Below, piece after piece: positions 1 to 12,050 of a stretch of DNA of 64,000 nt (the stretch's first letter is position 1; each line of letters opens with the position of its first letter). This stretch comes from Paragonimus westermani (Eukaryota > Platyhelminthes > Trematoda > Plagiorchiida > Troglotrematidae), in assembly GCA_008508345.1 (NCBI GenBank), contig QNGE01000929.1:100521-164520 (forward strand), in the 5' to 3' direction. The notes below the pieces were generated by a model. That model was not told where the DNA came from, did no database searches, and saw only the letters and a list, made by a program, of their open reading frames with translations. A program made the translations under genes and the position numbers.

Positions 1-1272
1 GAAACGACAAAAATATTCACAGTACTCTGAGGAATATGATCTGTTTGTCGGCTGGCCAGATTAGAGAAGCTGATTGTACAACTATATGCCGCTTATCCGA
101 TATGCTGAGTAGTAGAAAACTGCCTAACCTGCACGACCTTGTTTGGTTTTAACACTTAATGTAATGAACTCTATGAGAAGTGTCAATTCAACCAATTGAC
201 GCCTGGGTGGCAATCGTTTGGAAGGCAGTGTTGAGGTAAATCTTTTGTCATTGTGTCACGGTTACCAGATCGAGCGGTCCACTTTCGTGTTCATGCAGAC
301 ACATTAGAGTGTCGAATGAGCGCGCCTAAATTTTTTGACACGAGTCACACGAAGGTTATGGCTGCGAAAGATAGTCCCATCAACTCCACGACAGGGAGTT
401 GTAAGCGAGATATAGGTTGCTAGGCACCTGTCAACGTCAGAGTATCAGAAAATAATTTTCGAGTACACATAACAGTTCAAATGGCAACAAAATTGAATGC
501 GAATAATTTTGAAGATGAGAAACGAGGAAAACGATATCATCGGTAAGTGATTCAGCTGCCTCGCTAAAAAGAGCACAAAGATGGGTTAACCACTACTTGT
601 GGCAAACCCACCACCGGTTGCAGTCTTTGCGAAAGGAGTCACGTGAGGTGAACCAAATGGATCAGCAAACGAGAAGCCACTTACGTACACCTCCGCTGTG
701 TAAACGCTCAGAAGAGAGAATGATGAAACGAATCAAACGGTTAGTGGTTCCAGTACCGAGTGACCTCAGCTGTCCAGGAGTGTGCGGTCAGCCTGACATG
801 TCCCTGACATATTACATCGTTGCAAACATCTGCTAATCAAGAACTGGGAAATTCAGCCTACCGCGTTGCCTAGATATATTGAAAATACGTGTTTCCCTAT
901 TCCGTACTGTTCACCAAACAGTATGCGTCTATAATGACTGATACCCGCTTTTCGCATCTGTCTTGCAACAGACGCCTTTAATTTGTCACCTCAGCATGTT
1001 AACTGTACGTCCTTTCTTCACCTCAACTTCTGTAAAGTAGAATGCAAAACTGCAGAATAGCCAACGCAAACGATTGTTTGAAGTCCCGAGAGGTCAATCA
1101 ATTGTTCCCAAACCCATCTGAATGTTTGAAATGAGTTCAGTCCCCTGGTATACGAGAAATAAACAGCATCATGCAGAATCCTGCGATTCATTCCGTGGTC
1201 GTTATCACTCAGTGAATTCCAGTAAAGGTCACAGTTCTATCCAGACCTTGAACGTACCAATAACCATCTTAC
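1..1272. other. Intron or 3' flank after exon 21
   Basis: This stretch should hold the last C2CD3 exon or an intron leading to it. I could not find an exon starting with one base that has convincing signals and family likeness. A candidate between about 620 and 780 on the minus strand has a GTAAGT donor but no suitable acceptor in the right phase. No repeat is recognised. Confidence 0.4.
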
Positions 1273-1505
1273 CTTAAATTATCAAACAACCTTGAACGAC
1301 TCAAATTCCCTCCACCGGCTGTAATCGGACCAGATACGGAACCTGAAGTCTGAGTTATAGTCGACAGATTTTGCAGTGAGTGGTTCAAGTGTGGCAGAGC
1401 GCTTTTCAGCGGGCAAGCCGAGAGCAACTGCCGCATGTTGGACAAGGGAGACAAGCGGGTTGTGCACGGATCAACGGATAGACCGGGTGGGCTGTTTCCA
1501 GTAAC
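1273..1505 (-). CDS. C2CD3: C2CD3-like exon 21 of the visible series (Ser/Leu-rich tail)
   Basis: Acceptor CAATCTGCAG ends at 1506 after a T-rich tract, and donor AAG|GTAAGA follows 1273. It starts in phase 0, as exon 20 requires, and ends with two bases, so at least one more exon must follow to the left. The protein is Ser/Leu-rich, with LSNMRQLLSACPLK and HLNHSLQNLSTITQ, and has no domain. Vertebrate C2CD3 also ends in a Ser/Leu-rich tail with short helices after its last C2 unit. Confidence 0.75.
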
Positions 1506-2316
1506 CTGCAGATTGTCGAAAACAAAATTTCAAGAAGGCATAAACGAGGAAGTAGGTTAAGCAAGCAGACTTATTGTTAGTCCGAAAGGAGTGTGGAGAC
1601 CATCCAGAACTCAACAGAATAAAGGAGATCATGGTTGAAAAATATGCCATGGTAGACATGACAGTTTTCAGAGGCTTGCTGATGGAGTGATTAGAATACC
1701 TAGCTTGCACATCAGCATCAATACCGCTGACGGTAACAGGTTGGTTGTCGATGTAAAGATGTGGTTAATTTACAATCGCAAAAAAGGCGGAATAATGGTG
1801 CAGAAAAAAGACAAATAGAAACAGGACTTGAGTGATAAAAGCCATTTGTTAAAGTTACAACACACAAAATCGTGGTACTGAAAAAAACAGCTCAGACGCA
1901 TGTGGGAGTGTCAGCATTTGAAATGTAGCCTTTCAGCGACTCGCTCACAGCTCAATCAAATATTCATAACAATGAGTACAATGAACTCCCAACTGTTTCA
2001 ACGTGATTAGCCACAGGCGATCAATCACGGAACTTCCGGTAAGACAAGACAAGAACATGGTTTGCAAATTGTAGTTTGCTATGAAACGTTTTCCTTTCAC
2101 TTTGAAGCGTCCTCAGTTGATCAGTTTGCATTGCAAGCCAATGCAATGGACGTTCAAGGCAGAGTGCACGTCTTGGTGCACCATGCTCTTACACACACAG
2201 TTTGGTCATTTAAAACTGTCCAAGGGCTAGTGCCAGTAAAAACTATATCGTCTTAGTTGTAAGATACATTTACGAGACGGTCCTATTTCAATAACATTCT
2301 TCCGTATACTTCAGTG

Positions 2317-2440
2317 TCATCATCATAGACAACAATACATGGTGATCTCTGACTACCACATGTCCAAGAAGAAAACAGCAAACCCTGTGCTGAAAAGTAG
2401 AAGAAAAAGAACGGGAATGGAAGAGATCTAACTACCAAAA
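2317..2440 (-). mobile_element. RTE-type retrotransposon 3' tail
   Basis: Read on the minus strand this is the family 3' untranslated tail: a TTAG-start block, a pyrimidine run, a GGTTTGCT block, a TGTATTGTTGTCTATGAT block, then a short (GAT)n end. The same blocks occur at 16205-16390, 25610-25740 and 36800-36980. No coding part remains. Confidence 0.6.
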
Positions 2441-3984
2441 ACAGCTTCATCTGCCTGAACAATCGATTCAGGCAATTATCAATGGAAATAGAATGTTCCT
2501 CGTCCTTCCTCTTTTAATCCGTTGAGTAGCGAACAGCATCCGAGTTAAAAGCATCTGGGAAACTTTTATTAGCAACGTCATTGGCAATTAGAACGCCTTG
2601 TTATGACGTTGCTCGGTATGAAGCAATGACACCTGGACAGGTCAGCTATTGTCAAGAACATCAATGGGTTCAAATCGAACAACAAACCTACAGTGTAACA
2701 CTGTGAGAAGTTTAAGTGCATCCACGACCTCACTTAGCCAACAGGACGCCTTTTGGATGCGTATATTGCTGGCCAGAAACTTTGCCGATTTGTTTATCAA
2801 TTGTCAAGTAAACATGAGATATGTGTCATGTATATAGGTAGGTTTTTCGCGCTCCAGCACGGAGTACGCAGTAAATGAGGTCGGCCTACCTTAATTAAAG
2901 ATAGTCGTAGAGCACAAAAGTATCTAAACTCTGACGTTATTTGTTGTACTTATAATGCTGAATTCTGTACACTCACTAGTCAGTTTCCCCAAAAAAACAC
3001 TGTACCTAGCGTACAACCGTAGCAGTCATTTGGTGTGTCGCCTTGAAGTCTTCCACAGGGAGCTCTAGACAGCTTCTCTCTCCAATGCTGGGCTGAACGT
3101 TTTAGCTTTGCAAAGGGTGCACATACACAACAGGGTCCTTGAAAGATAACTGAGAGAGCGCCGTGGATCGACTTTGCTGTTCAGCCCTTGAGCGGAGTTC
3201 ACAGTAGTTACTCAATCAACCACGTGTTCAGCACGAACAGGCGGCCCAGTTGACCGCACATCAAGGCAACGCGCATGTATGAACTGGAAATGTTTCTCGT
3301 TCAGTGTTTACTGCTGGCTCGAAAAGAAAGTCCACATTCATTTTTGTTGCCAGTTGGCCTTGAAATAAACACCACACACTCCTGACCAAGCTATATAAAT
3401 GGCGGAGTTGGCAGTCGGAAGTTTCGAAGGTTCACCTGGGACGACTGTCAGCTCTCGATGACGAATACACGTTGGGTTAAGCATTGGTTGACCCGTTAAA
3501 GTTGTGGTGCTATTGCAGCAGATGCGATCAGCTAGCCCAACCATTCGTGCTGTATATGGGGACACATTAGTGTGGAGCATATCTGAGGGTACCTCGTTTC
3601 AGTTTCACTACGCTACCCTGTTGAGCACGTTCGTCTTTCGTACAAATGTTCTGTTCAGTGACACTGTTGGTGGGTATGGTATGCATACGTGTTTAATTGA
3701 TTTGTATGCCTAGAGTGAGACAACGTTTCTGGAGAGGTCCGACTAGTTCGCTTCCAAGAGATTCTAATTAGTTCATCAGAGCATAAAGAAGACATTGCGA
3801 TATGTCAACATTTCTTCTACTCTCATCAATCGCAGACGTAAAATCTGGCATTTATACATATCATGCAGATAAGGACAGGCAGGGACTAGACACGCCTACA
3901 AACTGCGATTTCACTAAACCTGGTCAGCAATGCTCCAGATTAACAGTGAGTAGTCAGATATTTCCCTGACAAGAACGAACTTCG

Positions 3985-4065
3985 AATCTAGTGCTTCGTT
4001 TCGAAAGAGGGCAGTGTTGAAAGTCAATCTGAATGCGAAGGCTGCGATCAGATGTGAGTGAGGCT
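3985..4065 (+). repeat. SINE-like tail fragment
   Basis: Shares the blocks TCTAGTGCTTC, TTTCGAAAG, AAAGTC, GAATGCG and GCTGCGATCA with the longer copies at 26105-26300 and 39297-39480. The tRNA-like head is missing. Confidence 0.55.
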
Positions 4066-4680
4066 CAAATTCTCCGACTACTCAGCAGTAGCAATGGTGT
4101 TTGGTGTTCGCTGCAGTACAAACTGATCCCATATGACGTGAAACAGAATGTTCACACCTCCTGGCATTTTAGAGAAATTTCTGTATGCGTAATCTTATGT
4201 GCTGCAGCATTAAAATCCTATCTTTCAAAGTCGGTAAGTTCACATCTTCGTGGTATGAGGTGGATAACGCAAAGGCAAAACGAATGGCTACGAATGTAAA
4301 ACATGGTCACCTAACGATCACTTCTTGTTTACGACAGTGAAAACTTGGTGGGGGAATTGTGACATCCATTGTCGGAACACCTGCCTTCTGCTTGACCAGG
4401 GAAATTAGGATCAGTGTGTTAGGTTGATGTGTAGTGTTAAAAACTTTAAACATCTGCAGTCCAGCCATGCTGATAGACAGTCACTAATATAAATGATGAC
4501 TGGTTTCTAGTTTCACATGCCACTGTGTTATGAATTTACGGCAAGGGTTTTGGGTGAGAACGCGATCTAATGATGTAACCACTGGTCGAGACAACTGGAA
4601 AACTTGCAAACTCCTTGTGTGAACCGTTTTTACCTGAACACGCATGTTTTGTCGCCTTTTGCAATTAACAGCAGCCCCAT

Positions 4681-4801
4681 ATGTTCACCGAGCTTGGCAT
4701 TTGTACATATATATATATACGCTGAAACACTTACGCACTGATGATGTCACCTCGCTTGGTGATGAAACGTTTGCAACCTAAATGCCAAGCTCGGCGAACA
4801 T
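4681..4801 (+). other. 22-bp inverted repeat enclosing a hammerhead-like core
   Basis: Arms at 4681-4702 and 4780-4801 match at 21 of 22 positions. Between them lie an AT run, then CTGATGA (4738-4744), a hairpin-forming stretch with CACC and GGTG (4746-4763), and GAAAC (4764-4768). CUGAUGA, stem II and GAAA in this order are the hammerhead ribozyme core, and such ribozymes are known in Penelope-like elements. There is one extra base between core and stem II, a C-C mismatch in the short stem III, and about 35 bases between the left arm and the core. It may therefore be decayed. Confidence 0.45.
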
Positions 4802-5075
4802 ATCAATACCAAAACCATCAACCCGAGCTACAAACAACAGCACCACTGTTCCCAACCATCAGAAACCAGCAGCCCTATGGTCGGCAATATACTTGACTGA
4901 GAGAAGTTAGCACGATGCAGTTACCTGACTCATACGGACACCAGAAGAGGATTTGTTTCGGAAAAACACGTACGTTTCTAGCTCCATAGGAATGCGAAGG
5001 AAGTTAAGAAAAGAGATCGTATGTGGTACGGTAGGGTCGGTTTCTCCATGGGATTGACGGGGTAAAACGACGTAC

Positions 5076-5447
5076 CTTGTCTAGTCCGAGATCAAACAAT
5101 TCCAAACTCGCGTGATGTGATGGTCGCTGAATCGTCGACTGAACACCGGGAACAAGAGGTTTCACTCCCAAAAGTATTTGACCACTCTCCAAACCAGAGC
5201 TATTTACTACGTTATACCATCCGTAAATTTGATCCAGTCCGGTGCCGTTAGTATCGCGATAGCCTTGCGGTGCTGTCGGGGTAAACAGACTGGACAATGT
5301 AGTTAGATCCACTGAGGCGATTCCAATAAGTTCCGGTTCCACACCCAACTGATCCAGACGTGGATCGTTCTCACAGGTCTCACCAACCTCGGAAATTGTT
5401 GGACCAACTTCTACATCTTTTTGAAACCAAACATGGAATACCAACGC
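5076..5447 (-). CDS. C2CD3: C2CD3-like exon 20 (end of last C2 unit)
   Basis: Acceptor GCTATTTACAG ends at 5448 and donor AAG|GTACGT follows 5076; exactly 124 codons in phase 0. The order ALVFHVWFQKDVE, ELIGIASVDLTTLSSL, GWYNVVNSSG and GQILLGVKPL is the same as vertebrate 'TLVFKVWHKTDVE', 'VIGFASVDLSPLLSGF', 'GWYNI-DFSG' and 'GQIKVAVSPL'. This is the best single piece of evidence that the gene is C2CD3. A 19-residue insert sits before the GWYN motif. Confidence 0.93.
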
Positions 5448-6638
5448 CTGTAAATAGCAAGAGAAAGAAAAGTGTCAGATGAATGAAACTAGTCGAAAAT
5501 GCAAACACAAACCCGTACCGACTTCTCATCTCTCTTCAAACTAGCACAAATGAGAGGATTTTGAGTGGTAGAAAGGTTTATGAACGGCTGACTGGTTTCA
5601 GTTTATTTTCCAAATATGTGTGAGATGAAACGGAAAAGATTGAGGTGCCTTTCTACCTGGGAAAAAGAAAACGTTTTTTATTATGATTGATTGAGCATGC
5701 CAATGGCCTGTACAAACACATGCAACTGTACATTCCGATTTTTTGGTAAGCAATGGATGATTACTTAAAACCTAGCGAATGAACCGCAGTACTGGTCACG
5801 CCTTGCATTGAAAAGCAACTGGGACGGTTCTCTGACTTTCAAGAAATCATGTGCTCAGATTTTCTTGCAGATACGACATTTTGCAGAGGGAACAACAGTG
5901 AATCTGATTTCCTCTACAACCGAGAGCAATCTTTCAGCAAAACATACGTGGCTTCGAAAGTGACTTCTAAACTTTACATGCTTGTAAGTCTTATCTTGGT
6001 TCGTTTTTCTGTAAATGCACTGAGTGTTTCATCGCCAACTTGAAGACAATGGTTGTTGGTCACCAATGTTATTCGGAATAGATGGAAAGAATCATGTATG
6101 CAGTTAATTAGTTTGTCTACGAACAGTTCAACACTCCTTTGTTACGGGGTACATCACACCACTAGAAACGCTGTGGTATTTGGGAGTTTTTTTGTAGGAT
6201 GGGCACATTGTACAGTTTCATTTTTCAATGGCCGTGTGTAAACCTGATACAAATTAAAAGCGGACGAGGATTAAGACAAAACAGACGGAACAACTCACGA
6301 CTGTCATAGGCGTACGCGCTATGTGAGAAAGAGATTGTAACAGACGAATTAACAAACGAGACTTCTACGTTCAACCGATAATCAGTTAGTGGTTGAAACA
6401 GCAGGATAAAATGGGGCTGTCGATTCCTAGTGAACCAAGGTAGAAAGAAAGAAATAGATCTGGGACCCGGCGAACTTCTGCATATGACAGGTTTTCTTCT
6501 TTATACGCTCGCAATTGATTATCATCGTATCACTGCGTGGGCCACTGTCAGGACCAACAACAACATGAACCATAGTGCACAGTACACATGGCCTTCTAAC
6601 AGAAGTATGCAAATGGCACATTTGCCTCAGATACGTAC
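5448..6638. other. Intron between exons 19 and 20
   Basis: About 1.2 kb with no repeat, RNA gene or coding frame that I recognise. Confidence 0.6.
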
Positions 6639-6909
6639 CCGTTGAGTAGCCGATTGCACCAACCACAGAGGAAGTCGAACGAAACGATGATAATTCCAAG
6701 AAACAGAACTGCCACTTCGAGCCCGCGTAGTCACAGCCACTCGTCCATGCGGGGGTCGACTGGTACGGGCCTGCACAATGCGTGCCCACAGTCCGTCAAA
6801 CGCACTCAATGTACCGGTTCGGTCGCCGTCCACAGAGAACGTAACAAACACATAGCCATCTTCCGGAGTGGTGGTTGCTTCCTGCTCGCGCTCGGTTGCA
6901 TTCCATGCA
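6639..6909 (-). CDS. C2CD3: C2CD3-like exon 19 (middle of last C2 unit)
   Basis: Acceptor TTACATCCAG ends at 6910 and donor CGG|GTACGT follows 6639. One base plus 90 codons, ending in phase 0. It holds GYVFVTFSVDG and then SVSWNYHRFVRLPLWLV, equivalent to the 'SYVSY' and 'P-WNFQ' strands of the last vertebrate C2CD3 C2 unit. Between them is a basic spacer. It reads straight into ALVFHVWFQKD in exon 20, the next expected strand. Confidence 0.87.
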
Positions 6910-9686
6910 CTGGATGTAATAGAAAGAGTTGGTCATCAAACAACTGAGAAAAACCCCGGATGGTGGAAAACGTCAAATCGTTTTGAAGTGTGCATTTACC
7001 ATATATAAAGCAGCAAAGAAGTGTGAAGTAAGACAATGGGCGAAAAGATTGGGGTAGGGGGCACGTCACATGTACAATCGACAATTGTTTCGGAAAACGC
7101 ACCTGAAACAACATCAGTCTCTTATATCTTCGGATTTACAGTGAACAGTTGATGACCTGTAAACTACAAACACAAATCACTCGTGGGGATATGCGTACAG
7201 GCATCCTTTGGCATTTTTCATTGTGAGATGCCACTAATTATTACGCTGTGTAAGCTTGAACAATAATATCACGGCCAGCAATAACACTGTCTGCCTGGTG
7301 GCTGACAAGATCCACAAACTATCCATATTCCCCCAAAGTTCGTTGAGTATCTAATCTATAATATCTACCGCTTGTCATAATTAGCCAGATACCTTAGTTG
7401 TCAGTCCTGTATGAACACACCATCCGAAATTCTGAGGGAGTGGTCAATATGTGTCTAACAAACAACGAGAGTTAAGTCTGAACCTGGAAGCGCTTGCAGT
7501 GAACCTTAGGCGCTTAGACAAGTACTTGATTAACGGTTATAAATCTTATTCGGAAGCAGGCCATCGTGCCTACAAAAAACACCCACGAAACACTATAAAG
7601 TAAAAATGGCGTTTTGTTTAACCACGATTAATGCAAACGACTTCCAATCATTTGTGAGGCTATGTAAATGGACCGGACTGTACGACGGCGTACAGTAGAT
7701 TCGGATTGGTATCGCATAAGTTCTGTCACGTGCGGGCAAACTAAAACACATATGGGTGGAAAAAGACACGTTAATATTAACAAAATTCGGCTGCAAATAC
7801 ACACCTCTCCCATAATATGGAGACAATAACAATTAAGGACGGACATTTTTTTAGTCCATGGGAGACCGAACTGTCATGCCAATTATCAGCCATTTATTAA
7901 TTGACATCTACAATAACTAGCAATTTTCCCTGTCGTAATCCAGGTACATAATGAATCACTGGTGTGATCGACTGACCAAGTACGCTCGTACATATGCAAT
8001 CGTTAGGCTAGAGGTTAACTAGGGTGACACGATCAACACGTGCTAGAGCACTTTTGGCTGAAAAAGTCATTTTAAACCATCTTGCCCATGACAACATCCA
8101 GTCCGCGGGAGAAACTGAGTAAAACCGCATCAGCAAAACAAGTTCCACGAGCTGAAACGCACAGGCAAAGGTTCTGGGCTAGATGCTGATATACGTCATA
8201 ATAGCATTTCTAATAGCCAGTCATGAGAGTGCTTTTCACTTAACGTTTACGTAGAGATCGGCGATTCTGAGCACACAAGAGAAGTTCGGGGGTCGGAGCA
8301 AATATGTCACTGGTAGAATCTGTGAATTGATGGTCACGGAGAGTCCGAAAATTGGTATGAAATAAAAAAGAGATGCAGTCTAATCAAAGTGGTCTGTGAT
8401 TCCAAAAAAACCGATCCTCGAGTAACTATTGCACTCCTGGTCGAGTGGAGCATGGAACCGGTATGTTCGGGGTTCAAATCCAAATTCTGAATAAAGTCGC
8501 TAACCTGGAACAATTTATTGGCTAAAGTCTCATCAATCCATTGAGGATACGGTCAACTTTGCTCCCGTTTGCCACAGAAGTTAGGCAAGAATTGGATGGA
8601 TTGGAAAGATGGTATCGGTTTTACTCGCGAACAAATACCACTAAGCACCCGTTGCCAACTAAAATGAGAGAAGTGTTGACCAGAGTATACAAGTGCATAC
8701 AATTTGAGGTGCTTTCGAAACAGGATGGATGCTGTAGCGAATCTGAAACCCATGTCGAGAACCAGCGAACCCTATCGCACGTTTGTATTCGCTAGGCATC
8801 ACATAGTCCTGATGAAGGGGATCTCCATACTATACATAGAAGTTTACGCCTGTACTATTAGAAAAAGTCACCCGCACCATCATCTTTCAGATGGATTATC
8901 ATGTTGTGCTGCACTGTATTAACAAGCGCTTTTGTTTTGAACAGTATCGACAAAGGCGATGTTGGGCGTTCTGCGATGAGATCTTATTTCCATATATCGC
9001 ATGCAAAGTTGCGGATAGTTGCGTCGTAGCTTTCTCAAGGGTGCAAGGTAACTTACTCAAACATATTCTAAATGTCGTTCACTGTCCTGTAAAAGAACAT
9101 TCGAGATAAACCAAATCTAACCAGACCACTACATACCTTCGATACTTTCAGGAGTATGGACAATATTTTTGCGCGTCGGCTTAGGATCAATTAAGAGGTT
9201 GTTCTACTAATAGGCAGTGAGGCGGAATGAAGACAGAAACATCAAGTCAAAGCCCTCACAGTTAGTGAAAGTTTACATTGCCAGGCGTCTCAGTGGAGTG
9301 GAGCAGCAAACTCTCATTTGGCATCATTGCGACGTGAATTATTGTGTTAAAACGCAGTGCACGCTCTGACAGAGTTTGACACATGAGCCTGCTACCCTGA
9401 CTCGGTTACAATGGCTGTTAGCCCAAGTCACTGCGCAGTACTACTACATAAGTGCTAATTTTTCGTTTCAATTTGCCGGCTGATTATGACTAGCTAGGTG
9501 TGTGCTACTTACCAGGGACACAAAACAGTTCCGTAGAAACCTTCTGCGTCATCCTAAACCGAAATGAAATAACGGGACAGTGATACTGTGAGATGGAAGT
9601 CGCATGGTGGAACTAAAAAACGTTGAGATCATTCACAAATGATCAAAACTGTGTGCATGAATCGGGACTGCAAGATACAAACTCAC
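6910..9686. other. Intron between exons 18 and 19
   Basis: About 2.8 kb. Apart from a tRNA-like head at 8434-8490 nothing is recognised. Confidence 0.6.
8434..8490 (+). repeat. tRNA-like SINE head fragment
   Basis: Contains an A-box-like TGGTCGAGTGG and, further on, a B-box GGGTTCAAATCC, the two parts of an RNA polymerase III internal promoter. It cannot fold as a full tRNA, so it is best seen as a decayed SINE head. Confidence 0.45.
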
Positions 9687-9883
9687 TTTGCTCCTTTTGG
9701 TTTCAAATGATATGCCTGTTGTACAATCACCTCTGCTGGAAATTTCGTCTCGCCATCATCGTCTCTTGAAAGCCCTTCGATACAAGATCCCAGAGGTTTC
9801 ATGGTTAGCCTTACAGCTTTGTCTAAATTCCAGCCAAGGCGGCCATCGGGACTGCAATCCATGGTTTCTGTATGCAGCGAGAC
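9687..9883 (-). CDS. C2CD3: C2CD3-like exon 18 (start of last C2 unit)
   Basis: Acceptor CTTATCAG ends at 9884, after a long pyrimidine run, and donor AAA|GTGAGT follows 9687. It begins in phase 0 and ends with two bases that pair exactly with the one-base start of exon 19. After an acidic start it holds FPAEVIVQQAYHLKP, like the 'I-IERALHLP' first strand of the last C2 unit in vertebrate C2CD3. The 65-codon frame is overlapped by a plus-strand ORF that I take to be its shadow. Confidence 0.8.
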
Positions 9884-11746
9884 CTGATAAGTCAGGGAAA
9901 AAACGAAAAAAACAAGGGAGTCCCCAAGGTTAGGTAGTTGAAGTCGTATGAGAGAAACGTTATTCTAGTAAAAGATCGGTAACCACTCACAGAACCAAAA
10001 TCGATCAATAATTCAGCCCTTGTTGACGCTCGCTGATAAAAGCAACACAGATTACAACATGAAGACGTAACCGACATGATTAGCTGGCAATCAATCGTGC
10101 TAGTAAGTGCACGTCGTTAGGTTAGGTTTCAATGAGGCCAGAATTAGATGAATATCATTACAAGCAAGATTCCACGTTACTTTCTGGGAGACATTGCTTG
10201 TTACCTTCACTAATTTGAACATGCCAAAGGCCATTTTTGGCTGGTAGACTCCGTATGCAGTGGTTTCCAGTTGGTCGCCTGGATAAACTTAGATAAAGTA
10301 GGGATGTTTGTTTGAACGCAAGTGTCAGGAAAGTCTGAACAACGATTAACTAGAGCGTACGGCACTTGACTCAAACACAGTTGCTGAGAAAACATAAGTG
10401 ACGTTCCACCGGATCCACCGTTCTATGTTGAATATCATGACTGAGGCTAGGATAGTTAACGGCAAAGAGTGAGGTGGACAAGGCTCAACGACGGAACTTC
10501 CTCTTAGCCTGCACCAGCCTACGGTTATGCCCAAAAGACCGTTGGCATCAAACAAAATTTAACTGAGAGATATGTCATGTGCAATATACAAACCAGTCAT
10601 CAGCACTCAGCTAAAAAACCCTGACTACCAAGCTTATAAGAAATTAATGCGAACACAGCCTACCACTGCCCACATACAATCGACCTCAAAATTTGCAACA
10701 ACGATTGCGTAACACTTAGCGAACATGCGAACACTAAGCGCCATTGACCGACTATCTTACGTACACTGGTTATCATTTGCACAGTTGTCGTGTTAGGATA
10801 ATTTTGATGATTAAACACAGAGAACAATTCATTTTTGCTATTTTCTGTTTTTACTAAAACACATTTCATGACACGGCAAACATCTATGCTCGCTATCATC
10901 TCACATGTCAATACATATTGTGAGAAGTATTTGTGGGCACGACCCCTCCAGTTATAAGCACCTATTCTTGAATTGACATAAATACAACCTGTCCCATTCA
11001 CCACGGCTTCATGCAAGCCAAATAGGTCAGCGTTAATTAAAAATACTCAGTACTGTGAACACAGCATAAAATAAACAGAGATATCGAAAGTGTTTGCGAT
11101 GAACGTTTTTCTATTTACTAAGCAATCCGTCCATATCCCATAAATGTGAAGAGTTCATGTAAGCATAGAGAACGACAAAACATTGCGTGCCTGCGCCCAG
11201 TGCTCTGTGCATTCGGACAGACGATAGTTGATTGCAACAGAGCTGTTAATGTAACGATTCATTTCGTATCGGCAGGAACAAACAAACCAATGGAGCTGCT
11301 TTGATCAGAAAGTGATTATTGAAGAAACATGCTGATCAAACTAGAATGGTTGATAGGTTTATCATAATATATAGCATAGAAACAATTGAACAGTTGATCG
11401 GAGATACAGCCCTGTGTGTTAACGCGCAAGTCAATGTGAATATAGTATGTATTCCAATGTGAAAAATTATGACCGACCAATTAGCTGAATGAAAATATCC
11501 GCCGTACATACCTATTACTCTCAAAGGATTGCAGTCAAAATGTAAGTGTTTCTCATCCTGAATTGTACACGATATTTTAATGACGTATGTTCCTTGCAAA
11601 AGCGATCGTCGTTATAAAGTGACGTTTGTAGCTAGAATTGGACTTTCAATATGCATTGCAAAGCAAATGGCAAAATGAGTGTTTGTCACCCGAACGAAGT
11701 CAGGCGTAACAGAACAGCTAAGGCCGGAAAAGTTCATGTGACTCAC
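9884..11746. other. Intron between exons 17 and 18
   Basis: About 1.9 kb. ORFs here are AT-rich chance frames. No repeat or RNA is recognised. Confidence 0.55.
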
Positions 11747-12050
11747 TCCGTTCAAAAACTGACAGCGTGAGCTTCGAAGTTCTACCCGTGCAGAGATCCA
11801 ACTGTCAAGCAGATCAGACGCACCCGGTTTGTATAGAGGAAACACCTGGTGTGCATGTTGGCTACCCGTAGCTGTGCTCTGAATTCCTGAACCCCACCAC
11901 TTTATACCGGATGGATCACCATGGATCGATGCTGTGGTACGTACTTCTGTGCCATCAGGGTCAACGCAATTGACTACTTCCTCCGGAGACCGTGTTGGTT
12001 GGTGTAGTAAGTGTGAAAGAGGGATCCGCGTTAAACCAATAAAACGAGGA
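11747..12050 (-). CDS. C2CD3: C2CD3-like exon 17 (end of penultimate C2 unit)
   Basis: Acceptor TCCCCCCAG ends at 12051 and donor GGA|GTGAGT follows 11747; one base plus 101 codons. PRFIGLTRIPLSHLL matches the 'SLVGSAYVDLSRL' strand and helix of vertebrate C2CD3. HQVFPLYKPGASDLLDSW and then ARVELRSS match the 'GVYPLFRRNATSL' and 'VRVHISL' strands that close the unit. The longest intron of the gene (7.8 kb), with the assembly gap and two RTE copies, separates it from exon 16. Confidence 0.85.

Larger units (their letters stand above)
1506..5075. other. Intron between exons 20 and 21
   Basis: About 3.6 kb. It holds an RTE 3' tail (2317-2440), a SINE-like tail (3985-4065) and the inverted repeat with a hammerhead-like core (4681-4801). 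The rest shows nothing I can identify. Confidence 0.6.

Noticed and set aside
597..836. Plus-strand frame, and on its minus strand a GTAAGT donor, considered as the terminal C2CD3 exon.
   Set aside because: No acceptor gives the one-base start required after exon 21, and there is no family likeness.
9688..9933. Plus-strand 81-codon frame.
   Set aside because: It is the complement of exon 18, which has proper splice sites and phase.
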